Assembly: GCA_005882525.1 (NCBI GenBank)
Contig: VBGO01000097.1
Span: 1 to 17,742 of the forward strand
Direction of reading: 5' to 3'
Length of the DNA: 17,742 nucleotides
DNA from: Chloroflexota bacterium
Lineage (GTDB): Bacteria; Chloroflexota; Dormibacteria; CF-121
Shown here: one piece after another, positions 7,056 through 13,246 of the stretch
How positions within the stretch are numbered: position 1 is the first letter of the stretch
How the letters are laid out: every line of letters starts with the position of its first letter
The notes under the pieces: generated by a model
The model's input: the letters and a program-made list of their open reading frames with translations, nothing else
Database searches by the model: none
Told to the model about the DNA's origin: nothing
Made by a program: the position numbers and the translations under genes

Positions 7056-8495
7056 CTACGAAGCACTCGAGGCCGCAACCGCCTGAACCGTGTCGGCCGG
7101 CACGTTCTGGCGCCGGGACAGTGCCAGGCACGGAATAGCCACGGCTGAGATTGCGGCGCCGACGACGTAAGAGGGCCCATATCCCCAGACGTCGGCAACC
7201 CGACCGAGGAGCGGCTGGGCCCAAACGCCCCCCGTGGAGGCCATCAGCGAATCGAAGGAGAGGATCGTGGCTCGTTGTCGCGACGGGATCATGCCGTTCA
7301 TGTAGGTCTGCCGGATTGGCATCGAGGCAGCGAAGATCAGCGACCAAATGACGACCAGCCCGATGACGACCCAGAAATTCTGGAGAATCCCCATCAGCCC
7401 GAGAACGATGACGCCGACTGTTGCGGTCGCGATCAATGCCGACGTGCGCCGCGAGAAGAGCCGTCGGATCCGCGGCGCCGCTATTCCACCAAGGATCTGT
7501 GCGCCAGCGACGATGGCCGCCGCCAGGCCGGCGATCAGATAGGCATGTGGGTCACCGTAGAGCTTCAGCAGGTAGGGCTGCAGCGCGTAGAAGCCGTAGA
7601 TCCCGACGCCGCCCGTGAACAGGGACTCGAGCATCAGCCAGCGGACTGACGGTACTCGGAGGCCATAGTCGATCGAGGCCGAGGCAATATTTCGGATCTC
7701 GGTCACCACGCGCCCACCCTTCTCGGGCGAGAACCCGATATCGTGCATCAGCCTGAACGCCACGACGAACATCGCAACCAGGATGAGACCGCGCAGCACG
7801 AAAGGGACGCCCAGGTTCGTCGCCTGGGCAATCAACCCGCCGACCACAGACCCGGTGAGCATCGCCACTCCGGTGACGATCTGGCCACGGCCGAACACCG
7901 ACTCGAGTTCGCCGGTGAAGCCCGTCGCCTTGAGGGCGTCCACCAACCACGCCTCGACGGCACCGGAGAAGAACGTAAATCCGAGACCAATGAGAATGGA
8001 AACCACCGCCCACTGCCAGAACGGGGCGTGGATTCGCCACAGCAGCACGTAGAGCAGCGTCGAACCGGCCAGCGTCACCGTCCCGAGCAGATACGAGACG
8101 CGGCGCCCGGCGGTGTCGGCAACCACCCCCGTCGGTACCTCGAAGAGCACCATGCCGGCGGTGAAGAAGGCGTTGGCCGCGAACGCCTCCAGGTTGGAGA
8201 GTCCGGCATCGAGCAGGAAGATCGTGTTGATCCCCCAGATGAGTGAGGCGGCCAGCGTGTTGCTCCCGAGCAGATACGAGACGCGGCGCCCGGCGGTGTC
8301 GGCAACCACCCCCGTCGGTACCTCGAAGAGCACCATGCCGGCGGTGAAGAAGGCGTTGGCCGCGAACGCCTCCAGGTTGGAGAGTCCGGCATCGAGCAGG
8401 AAGATCGTGTTGATCCCCCAGATGAGTGAGGCGGCCAGCGTGTTGCCCAGCAGGAGGACGAGGTATGTCCGCTGGATCGAGCCGGGCGTAGGCAA
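7056..8495 (-). CDS. MFS transporter with an internal in-frame 61-residue tandem duplication
   Basis: A 479-residue membrane protein on the minus strand, starting at TTG 8495 with GGAGG 10 nt upstream. MFS motif A occurs as GVVADTAGRRVSYLLG at the end of helix 2. Residues 18-77 are repeated exactly as 79-138, so most of helix 1, all of helix 2 and motif A are present twice. Removing one unit leaves 418 residues, normal for a 12-helix MFS protein. The rest has typical alternating helices and loops (for example RIRRLFSRRTSA between later helices, and MPIRQTYMNGMIPSRQRATILSF, which resembles drug-efflux-like MFS proteins). The substrate cannot be inferred. Two added helices keep the inside/outside sense of everything downstream, so an inserted but probably impaired protein is possible. 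The gene may also be intact in nature and duplicated only in the assembly. Confidence 0.85.
   Translation of the reverse strand: MPTPGSIQRTYLVLLLGNTLAASLIWGINTIFLLDAGLSNLEAFAANAFFTAGMVLFEVPTGVVADTAGRRVSYLLGSNTLAASLIWGINTIFLLDAGLSNLEAFAANAFFTAGMVLFEVPTGVVADTAGRRVSYLLGTVTLAGSTLLYVLLWRIHAPFWQWAVVSILIGLGFTFFSGAVEAWLVDALKATGFTGELESVFGRGQIVTGVAMLTGSVVGGLIAQATNLGVPFVLRGLILVAMFVVAFRLMHDIGFSPEKGGRVVTEIRNIASASIDYGLRVPSVRWLMLESLFTGGVGIYGFYALQPYLLKLYGDPHAYLIAGLAAAIVAGAQILGGIAAPRIRRLFSRRTSALIATATVGVIVLGLMGILQNFWVVIGLVVIWSLIFAASMPIRQTYMNGMIPSRQRATILSFDSLMASTGGVWAQPLLGRVADVWGYGPSYVVGAAISAVAIPCLALSRRQNVPADTVQAVAASSAS
8081..8446. repeat. Perfect 183-bp direct tandem repeat, two copies, inside the MFS gene
   Basis: Positions 8081-8263 are repeated base for base as 8264-8446, directly abutting. 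The first mismatches are at the outer edges (8080 G against 8263 C; 8264 T against 8447 C). The unit is 61 codons, so the frame is kept. The copies show no divergence, not even at third codon positions, so the event is very recent or an assembly artefact. The two outer edges share similar but not identical CTGCTsGG-type sequence on the coding strand (encoding LLG), a plausible site for slippage. Confidence 0.95.
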
Positions 8496-8552
8496 AGAAT
8501 TCTGGCCTCCGTCTCGTTGGCTTGTCGGCGGTGTCGCTGTCAGACTAAAGCA

Positions 8553-9068
8553 GTGACGATTGAGCGAACCTCACGCCGCGTTGCTTCGGACCGGCTGGAG
8601 CGCCTCGGCCGGCGGTTGATGAATGCCTCTCCACTTTGCGCCCTCGCCACTGTATGGCCTGGAGGTCGGGCCCATATCAATCACATGTACTTTGCCTGGA
8701 GCGATCGGTTCGACGTCGTCTGGATCTCGGATCCAGACTCGCGACATTCTCGCAACCTGGTGGCGAATCGATCGGCGGCGGTCACGATCTTTGACTCGCA
8801 TCAGACCTGGGGCCGGCCGGATCGCGGCATCCAGCTTTTTGGAACGGCCGGCCGGGTCACTGGCCGTGCCATCGAAGACGCCGAGCGCGTCTACGCAGCT
8901 CGATTTCCTTCCTACGACCCTGCCGAAGCGCAGGCCTACCCTATCTACCAATTTCGTCCTCGAGAGCTGAAGCTCTTCTACGAGCGCCTCCTCGGGGGCG
9001 GGACGCTGGTCACGGCAAAGGTCACCGCCGAGGGGCTTACCTGGGCGCGAACGGAGGTCTTCGCCTAG
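8553..9068 (+). CDS. Pyridoxamine 5'-phosphate oxidase (PNPOx)-like flavin-binding family protein
   Basis: A 171-residue protein from GTG 8553, divergent from the MFS gene with 57 bp between starts. The split-barrel flavin fold is suggested by LCALATVWPGGRAHINHMYFAW, then DVVWISDPDSRHSRNLVANRSAAVTIFDS, then IQLFGTAGRV. This is the usual 'activity, surface Arg/Ser (phosphate grip), strand' order of the PNPOx superfamily. The C-terminal YQFRPRELKLFYERLLGGG is also typical of the general PNPOx/F420-binding group. It could bind FMN or F420; true PdxH function is unlikely because the pyridoxine-site C-terminus is not recognisable. An alternative start is ATG 8619, but that would remove the first helix. 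Confidence 0.7.
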   Translation: MTIERTSRRVASDRLERLGRRLMNASPLCALATVWPGGRAHINHMYFAWSDRFDVVWISDPDSRHSRNLVANRSAAVTIFDSHQTWGRPDRGIQLFGTAGRVTGRAIEDAERVYAARFPSYDPAEAQAYPIYQFRPRELKLFYERLLGGGTLVTAKVTAEGLTWARTEVFA

Positions 9069-9089
9069 ACCTGGGGCCGTGAAAGGCGA

Positions 9090-9476
9090 CTAGAGGACGG
9101 TCTCATCGGTGGCGACCTGGTCCACGATCTCCTGGCGGAGCAGCGCCTCGTCGCGCGCGCGGATGCTCTTCAGGTTGCGGAACGGCCGATCCAGCCCCAT
9201 CCGACCATGGATCACCCATGCGCCGCCCTGCGCGAAGGCCATCAGGTTGACTTCGTAGATGCGGTGGCCCTTGTTCTTCCAGGCGAGCGTCCAGCGGGGT
9301 GGACGGGGCTCGTAGGTTGTCTGGCCGCGGCCGTTAAGCTTCTCCCGATTGACGTCGGCCAGCAGCTGCTGGACCAGCTTGTCGAGCGCGATCAAGAGCT
9401 CGAACAGTTGCTCGCGGTAGTTGTCAACCCGCCCCTGGAGGTTGAAATCCGCTTCGGTAACCGGCACCTTGGCCAT
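9090..9476 (-). CDS. Hypothetical protein, divergent from thyX
   Basis: A 128-residue protein, ATG at 9476 reading leftward, with GGGGAC about 9 nt upstream as a weak ribosome site. I do not recognise a family. Residues 12-45 (NLQGRVDNYREQLFELLIALDKLVQQLLADVN) look like an amphipathic helix or short coiled coil. The centre has WTLAWKNKGHRIYEVNLMAFAQGGAWVIHGR, suggesting beta-strands. The C-terminus is charged and helical (RARDEALLRQEIVDQVA). There is no signal peptide or membrane helix. It shares the 89-bp control region with thyX, so it may respond to the same signals. Its stop is 21 bp from the convergent PNPOx-like gene. Confidence 0.6.
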   Translation of the reverse strand: MAKVPVTEADFNLQGRVDNYREQLFELLIALDKLVQQLLADVNREKLNGRGQTTYEPRPPRWTLAWKNKGHRIYEVNLMAFAQGGAWVIHGRMGLDRPFRNLKSIRARDEALLRQEIVDQVATDETVL

Positions 9477-9493
9477 GATATCTTGTCCCCAGA

Positions 9494-9510
9494 TTATCCA
9501 CAGATTGTGG
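9494..9510. promoter_or_regulatory. Perfect DnaA box overlapping a second palindrome (distal operator)
   Basis: TTATCCACA (9494-9502) is a perfect match to the strongest DnaA box. It is the left arm of CCACA-GAT-TGTGG (9498-9510). The right arm continues as TGTGGGAAA (9506-9514), one mismatch from an inverted second DnaA box of the TTWTNCACA type. The 16-mer 9495-9510 also ends in TTGTGG like the proximal box and is offset from it by exactly 31 bp, the spacing known for paired NrdR boxes. So this site may bind DnaA, NrdR, or both. Confidence 0.45.
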
Positions 9511-9522
9511 GAAAGTCCGGTC

Positions 9523-9551
9523 TTGACACAACATCTTGTGGGTCCCAGAAT
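9523..9551 (+). promoter_or_regulatory. Predicted thyX promoter (TTGACA, 17 bp, CAGAAT)
   Basis: A consensus -35 hexamer TTGACA at 9523-9528 is followed after exactly 17 bp by CAGAAT at 9546-9551 (4 of 6 to TATAAT). Transcription would start near 9558, about 8 nt before the ATG at 9566, giving a very short leader. The GGAAGG just before the ATG (9553-9558) would then be mostly untranscribed. A palindromic box overlaps the -35 and fills the spacer, the usual place for a repressor. Confidence 0.5.
9526..9541. promoter_or_regulatory. Palindromic operator resembling an NrdR box (proximal)
   Basis: ACACAACATCTTGTGG contains the perfect inverted repeat CACAA-CATC-TTGTG. Against the NrdR-box consensus aCaCwAtATaTwGtgt I count 13 of 16 positions. 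It overlaps the TTGACA -35 and lies between the -35 and -10. NrdR is the ATP-cone repressor of ribonucleotide reductase genes. Control of thyX by it would link dTMP supply to dNTP synthesis. The call is by consensus only. Confidence 0.45.
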
Positions 9552-9565
9552 GGGAAGGCCTCCGG

Positions 9566-10417
9566 ATGGAAACCGCCGTTGACGTTCAGCTGCTGACCCA
9601 TACCCCGGACCCGGTGCGCGTCATGTACGTCGCCTTCCGGACCTGTTACTCGCGCTTCACGCCGCAGCAGATCTGGGCCGACATCGAGTCCGGAAAGATC
9701 TCCGAAGAGAAGATGAAGAGCTTCATCTTCGACAAGCTGAAGAGCGGACATTCGTCGCCCCGCACCCAGGTCTATTTCACCTTCGCCGTCAGCGGACTCT
9801 CCCGCTCCGCCAGCCACCAGCTGGTGCGGCACAACAACGGCATCACCTTCGACCAGCAGTCACAGCGCTACTACGCCTTCAAGGAAGCGGACTTTCCATT
9901 CGTCGTTCCACAAACCTGGGAGCAAGCCGGCCTGCGCGAGGAATACCTGGCCTTCATGCGTCACGTGGGTGAGCTCTATGACCAGGCGCTCAAGGCGGGC
10001 GTTCCGGCGGAGGACGCCCGCTTTCTCCTGCCCAACGCCGCCTCGACGAACCTCACCTTCACGGTGAACTTCGAGGAGTTCCTGCATATCGCGGACCTGC
10101 GGCTCTGCTGGCGGGCGCAGTGGGAGATCCGGCACATGTGGGCCAAGGCGCGCAACGCGCTCAAGGCGCGCTTTCCGGAACTGGCGAAGCCCGTGCAACC
10201 GAAGTGCGGTGATCAGCGGATGGGCTACTGCGACGAGCCGCTCGCCGAGTATTTGAAGTGCCCCCTCGGTGCCCGTCGCATTCGGCTGCACAAAGACGAA
10301 ATCGTCGCGGCGGCCAAGACCGGCCGCACGCTCGAGTCGACGCCCCTGACCGAAGAGGACCTCGCTTTGCTGACGCCCCGACCCGAGTTCGAGAAGGTCC
10401 CGGTCGCGACAGGTTAA
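9566..10417 (+). CDS. thyX: Flavin-dependent thymidylate synthase
   Basis: A 283-residue protein from ATG 9566. A TTG 30 nt upstream lies inside the promoter and is rejected as start. ThyX makes dTMP from dUMP using FAD, NADPH and methylene-tetrahydrofolate. Visible features: SPRTQVYFTFAVSGLSRSASHQLVRH (residues 64-89) leading into the signature region RHNNGITFDQQSQRYY (88-103), with S99 and R101 as the Ser-x-Arg of the motif. The classical RHR(x7)S has Asn90 in place of the second Arg and one extra residue. The later part has FLLPNAASTNLTFTVNFEEFLHIADLRLCWRAQWEIR. The C-terminus is longer than in the small homologues and has Cys in PKCGDQRMGYC and LKCPLG, a possible metal site. It is divergent from the unknown gene at 9090-9476. 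Confidence 0.93.
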   Translation: METAVDVQLLTHTPDPVRVMYVAFRTCYSRFTPQQIWADIESGKISEEKMKSFIFDKLKSGHSSPRTQVYFTFAVSGLSRSASHQLVRHNNGITFDQQSQRYYAFKEADFPFVVPQTWEQAGLREEYLAFMRHVGELYDQALKAGVPAEDARFLLPNAASTNLTFTVNFEEFLHIADLRLCWRAQWEIRHMWAKARNALKARFPELAKPVQPKCGDQRMGYCDEPLAEYLKCPLGARRIRLHKDEIVAAAKTGRTLESTPLTEEDLALLTPRPEFEKVPVATG

Positions 10418-10427
10418 CCCGTCGCGT

Positions 10428-10433
10428 TAGGAT
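10428..10433 (+). promoter_or_regulatory. Possible -10 element (TAGGAT) next to bioY start
   Basis: TAGGAT lies 6 nt before ATG 10440 in the 22-bp gap after thyX. There is no clear -35 and no Shine-Dalgarno. The same hexamer occurs 8 nt before the ATG of the DnaA domain I-like gene. It may be a leaderless-type promoter. Confidence 0.3.
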
Positions 10434-10439
10434 TTGGCC

Positions 10440-11000
10440 ATGCGTGACCCGGCGCCGACCACGCTCGCGCGCCAGTGGATGGGGGAGCGGTCGTTCCTGG
10501 TCGAGGTGGGTCTGGTCGTTGCTTTCAGTCTCTTCACTGGCGTGCTGGCGCATATCGTCATCCATCTGCCTTTCACGCCGGTCCCGGTCACGGGCCAGAC
10601 GTTCGGCGTCCTCCTTTGCGGCGCCCTGCTCGGGAGCAGACTGGGGACCGCGTCCATGCTCGCGTACATCGTCGAGGGCACCGCGGGCCTGCCGGTGTTT
10701 GCGCCCGGGACGGCCGGCCCCGCGACCTACGGCTATCTCGCCGGCTTCGTCGCCGCGGCCTTCGTCGTCGGCTGGTTCGCGGACCGTGGCTGGACCAGAG
10801 ACTTACTGCATACCGTGGTCGCCATGATCGCGGGTGAAGTGGCTATCTATTTCTTCGGGCTGCTCTGGCTCGCCCACCTGGTTCCGCCGTCGCTGGTGTT
10901 GGTGTACGGTCTCTACCCCTTCCTCATCGGGGACGCGATCAAGCTGGCCGCCGCGACCGCGGTGCTCCCAGCAGGCTGGCGGCTGAGCCGCCCTCGATGA
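10440..11000 (+). CDS. bioY: BioY family biotin transporter substrate-binding membrane subunit
   Basis: A 186-residue membrane protein from ATG 10440 (a TTG 6 nt earlier is possible). BioY is the S component of ECF-type biotin uptake and in some bacteria works alone. Recognisable signatures: LPFTPVPVTGQTFGVLLCGALLGSRLG, then the loop EGTAGLPVF, then ATYGYLAGF (in place of GPTGGYL-like), and VYGLYPFLIGDAIKLAAA near the C-terminus, with the conserved Asp-Lys pair. About six hydrophobic helices are visible. No bioM/bioN ATPase genes are adjacent. Its stop overlaps the Nudix start by 4 nt (ATGA 10997-11000), so the two are translationally coupled. Confidence 0.88.
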   Translation: MRDPAPTTLARQWMGERSFLVEVGLVVAFSLFTGVLAHIVIHLPFTPVPVTGQTFGVLLCGALLGSRLGTASMLAYIVEGTAGLPVFAPGTAGPATYGYLAGFVAAAFVVGWFADRGWTRDLLHTVVAMIAGEVAIYFFGLLWLAHLVPPSLVLVYGLYPFLIGDAIKLAAATAVLPAGWRLSRPR

Positions 11001-11500
11001 TCGCGTTCTGCTCCAGCTGTGGCGCAAAGACCGAGTCCCGGCTGGTGGGGACGCAACGCCTGAGCGCCTGTCCCGAATGCGACCAGATCTTCTTTCGCAA
11101 TCCCAAAGTGGTGGTGGCGGCGCTGATCGAGGAGGCCGGGCGCGTGCTGCTCGTGCTGCGCGACATCGAGCCGGGACGTGGGCTTTGGGGATTGCCGGGT
11201 GGCTACGTTGACTGGGACGAGCATCCTCACGACGCCCTGGCCCGCGAGTGCCTCGAGGAAACGGGTGCGGTTGTCGAGCCCTTGACGTTGCTGCCCCTCC
11301 AGCACGTGATCACCGGTGACGACGGGATCGTCATCCTTCCGTATCGCGCCCGCCTGCTCGGCGGGGACCTGGAGGCGCGCGATGAAGTCCAGCAGATCGG
11401 ATGGTTCGCGCCGGAGGCGATGCCGCCACTGGCCTTCGCCTCGCATCGAAAGATCCTGCAACACTGGACGAAGGAAGTGCTCGCCCGCGGCGCCGCCTAG
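10997..11500 (+). CDS. Nudix hydrolase with N-terminal zinc ribbon
   Basis: A 167-residue protein from ATG 10997, overlapping bioY by 4 nt. An N-terminal zinc ribbon has C5-x2-C8 and C25-x2-C28, as in NudC-like and related Nudix proteins. The Nudix box GX5EX7REUXEEXGU is complete: G69, E75, R83, E84, E87, E88, G90. It hydrolyses a nucleoside diphosphate linked to another group with Mg2+ in the cytosol. The protein is shorter than NAD-cleaving NudC and lacks a recognisable SQPWPFPxS motif, so the substrate is open (NADH, ADP-ribose or similar). It ends at TAG 11498-11500, in the same frame as the adenosyltransferase that follows. Confidence 0.88.
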   Translation: MIAFCSSCGAKTESRLVGTQRLSACPECDQIFFRNPKVVVAALIEEAGRVLLVLRDIEPGRGLWGLPGGYVDWDEHPHDALARECLEETGAVVEPLTLLPLQHVITGDDGIVILPYRARLLGGDLEARDEVQQIGWFAPEAMPPLAFASHRKILQHWTKEVLARGAA

Positions 11501-11509
11501 GACATCGCC

Positions 11510-12133
11510 ATCGCGCGAAAGAGCATCGTCACCAAAACCGGAGATGGGGGAGAGACCGGTCTTCTGTATGGCGGCCGCGTCGCAAAAACCGATCCCCGCA
11601 CCGAGGCCTACGGCGCCATTGATGAAGCGATCTCGGCGCTCGGCGTCGCCCGCGCCGCGGTCGAGGATCGCGGCCGGCACGCCATCATCCTTCGGGTCCA
11701 GAGCGAGCTCTTCACTGTCGGCGCCGAGCTGGCCACCGACCCCGCCGAGTACGAGAAGCTGGAGAAGCATTTCATGGTCGTGACGCCGGACTTCACCAAC
11801 CGGGTCGAGGCCGAGATCGCCGACCTCGAGGGTCGCGTCGCACTGCCGGACGCGTTCGTCATCCCGGGTGGGACGCCCGCGGGAGCCGCGCTGGACGTGG
11901 CCCGCGCGGTCCTGCGTCGGGCGGAGCGCCGGATCGTGGGGCTGCAGCAGGGCGGTTCGCTGCGCAATCCGGAAGTGCTCCGCTACGCGAATCGGCTGTC
12001 GGACCTGCTGTTCATGCTGGCCCGAGCCGAAGAGGGCGCGGCCGTCAAACCGCTGACCGGACGACGAGCGGCCCGCACTCCTGCAGGGCCAGCGCGCACT
12101 CCTCGCGCACCCAGGCGTCGGCTTCGCGACTGA
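11510..12133 (+). CDS. Cob(I)alamin adenosyltransferase, PduO type (non-canonical start)
   Basis: About 207 residues, read in frame from just after the Nudix stop. PduO-type ATR motifs are all present: TKTGDGGETGL (residues 8-18, ATP loop), RTEAYGAIDEAISALG (30-45), VIPGGTPAGAALDVARAVLRRAERR (117-141) and RYANRLSDLLFMLAR (158-172). The enzyme transfers adenosyl from ATP to cob(I)alamin to make coenzyme B12. No ATG, GTG or TTG lies between the Nudix stop and TKTGDGG. ATC 11510, 7 nt after AGGA (11499-11502), is the best-placed candidate; ATC 11504 is an alternative. The first internal ATG (11774) would lose the active site. An Arg/Pro-rich tail (180-207) is unusual and lies antisense to the end of queG, overlapping by 89 bp. 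Confidence 0.82.
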   Translation: MARKSIVTKTGDGGETGLLYGGRVAKTDPRTEAYGAIDEAISALGVARAAVEDRGRHAIILRVQSELFTVGAELATDPAEYEKLEKHFMVVTPDFTNRVEAEIADLEGRVALPDAFVIPGGTPAGAALDVARAVLRRAERRIVGLQQGGSLRNPEVLRYANRLSDLLFMLARAEEGAAVKPLTGRRAARTPAGPARTPRAPRRRLRD

Positions 12134-13202
12134 GCGCCTGCGCCAGCTGCATCCGGGCGGGCGCGCCGCCCAGACGGCCGAGCGCCCAGGCCGCATGACC
12201 GCGGACCAATGGCTCCGCGTCCCCCAGGGCGCCCGCGAGCGCGGCCACCGATGCGCGATCGGCAATGTTCCCCAGCGCGATGCACGCATTGCGAAGCAAT
12301 CCGGACCGTCGGGTCCGCCACACGGCGCTGCCGCGAAAGCGGGAGCGGAAGCCTTCCTCGTCAAGGGCCAGTAATTCCTCCAACCGGGGTCGTGCGGCGA
12401 TCGTCGGACCGAAGGCGGTCAGGGCCGCGGTGTCGGGTGCCGCCGCCCGCGGGCTCACAGTGACCGGGCAAATCTCCTGGCAGAGATCGCAGCCGAAGAT
12501 CCAGTCGCCGATCAGTGGGCGGATCTCGAGCGGGATGACGCCTCGATGCTCGATCGTCCAGAAGGAGATACACAGCCGGTTATCGAGCACCCCGGGTGCG
12601 GTCAGGGCGCCTGTCGGGCAGACGCGGATACAGGCATCGCAACTGCCACAGCTCGTCTTCAGCGGCCGGTCCTCGTCGAGGTCGGCCGACGTCACGATCT
12701 CCGCGAGCAACACCGACGAACCGACCCCAGGAACGAGCAGGTTGGTGTTCTTTCCCAGCCAGCCGATCCCGGCACGGGCCGCAGCCGCGCGGTCGAGCAT
12801 CCACCCGTGGTCGACATAGGTCTTGGCGACGTGACCCTGCTCGCGGAGCATGAGGAGGAGGGGCTGCATCCGCTCGAGCAGGACGTCGTGGTAGTCGCGC
12901 CCGAGGGCATAGGCGGCGATGCGTCCGCGCGGGCCGTCGGCCGGGGATTCGTCGTCCGAATTGGGTCTGGGATGTGGGAAGGCCAGGGCGATCACGCTGC
13001 GGGCCTCCGGCGTGGCGCGGCGAGGGTCGGCACTGGCATGAACCCGAGCCTTCGTCCACCAGGTGAGACCGTCCATCAGACCCTCGTCGGTCCGCCCGGC
13101 GGCGGCGGTTTCCGCCTCCGAGAATGGCTCCGCGCCGGTCACGCCCACGGCGCAAAAGCCGATCTCCCGGGCGCGCCGCTTGAGGTCCTCGGTCAGGGAC
13201 AT
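12045..13202 (-). CDS. queG: Epoxyqueuosine reductase
   Basis: A 385-residue protein, ATG 13202 reading leftward. QueG reduces epoxyqueuosine to queuosine in tRNA, using cobalamin and two 4Fe-4S clusters. The clusters are shown by C185-x2-C188-x2-C191-x3-C195-P (CGSCDACIRVCP) and C238-x2-C241-x3-C245-P (CDLCQEICP). C211 lies in CISFWTIEHRG, a family signature. The catalytic-region Asp is D131 (YVDHG), followed by ARAGIGWLGKNTNLL. Residues about 295-380 form HEAT-like helical repeats (LRNACIALGN, VRGHAAWALGRLG), as in the long QueG form that grips tRNA. A B12-dependent enzyme next to the cobalamin adenosyltransferase is suggestive, but they are convergent, not in one operon. Confidence 0.93.
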   Translation of the reverse strand: MSLTEDLKRRAREIGFCAVGVTGAEPFSEAETAAAGRTDEGLMDGLTWWTKARVHASADPRRATPEARSVIALAFPHPRPNSDDESPADGPRGRIAAYALGRDYHDVLLERMQPLLLMLREQGHVAKTYVDHGWMLDRAAAARAGIGWLGKNTNLLVPGVGSSVLLAEIVTSADLDEDRPLKTSCGSCDACIRVCPTGALTAPGVLDNRLCISFWTIEHRGVIPLEIRPLIGDWIFGCDLCQEICPVTVSPRAAAPDTAALTAFGPTIAARPRLEELLALDEEGFRSRFRGSAVWRTRRSGLLRNACIALGNIADRASVAALAGALGDAEPLVRGHAAWALGRLGGAPARMQLAQALSREADAWVREECALALQECGPLVVRSAV

Positions 13203-13232
13203 TTGACCCTAGCTTAGGTGCGGGCGCGGGAG

Positions 13233-13238
13233 TAGGAT
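13233..13238 (+). promoter_or_regulatory. Possible -10 element (TAGGAT) before the DnaA domain I-like gene
   Basis: TAGGAT ends 8 nt before ATG 13247, within the 44-bp gap divergent from queG. A TTGACC at 13203-13208 is too far (24 bp) to be its -35. It repeats the arrangement seen before bioY. Confidence 0.3.
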
Positions 13239-13246
13239 TAGGTGCA

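Noticed and set aside
8264..8446. Duplicated MFS segment as a mobile element
   Set aside because: There are no inverted ends, target-site duplication or transposase; the units are simply abutting coding sequence.
9536..9565. TTG start 10 codons upstream of thyX
   Set aside because: It lies between the predicted -35 and -10 elements; ATG 9566 matches the family start.
11774..11776. ATG 11774 as the start of the adenosyltransferase
   Set aside because: It would delete TKTGDGGETGL and the second motif, both needed for ATP and cobalamin binding.
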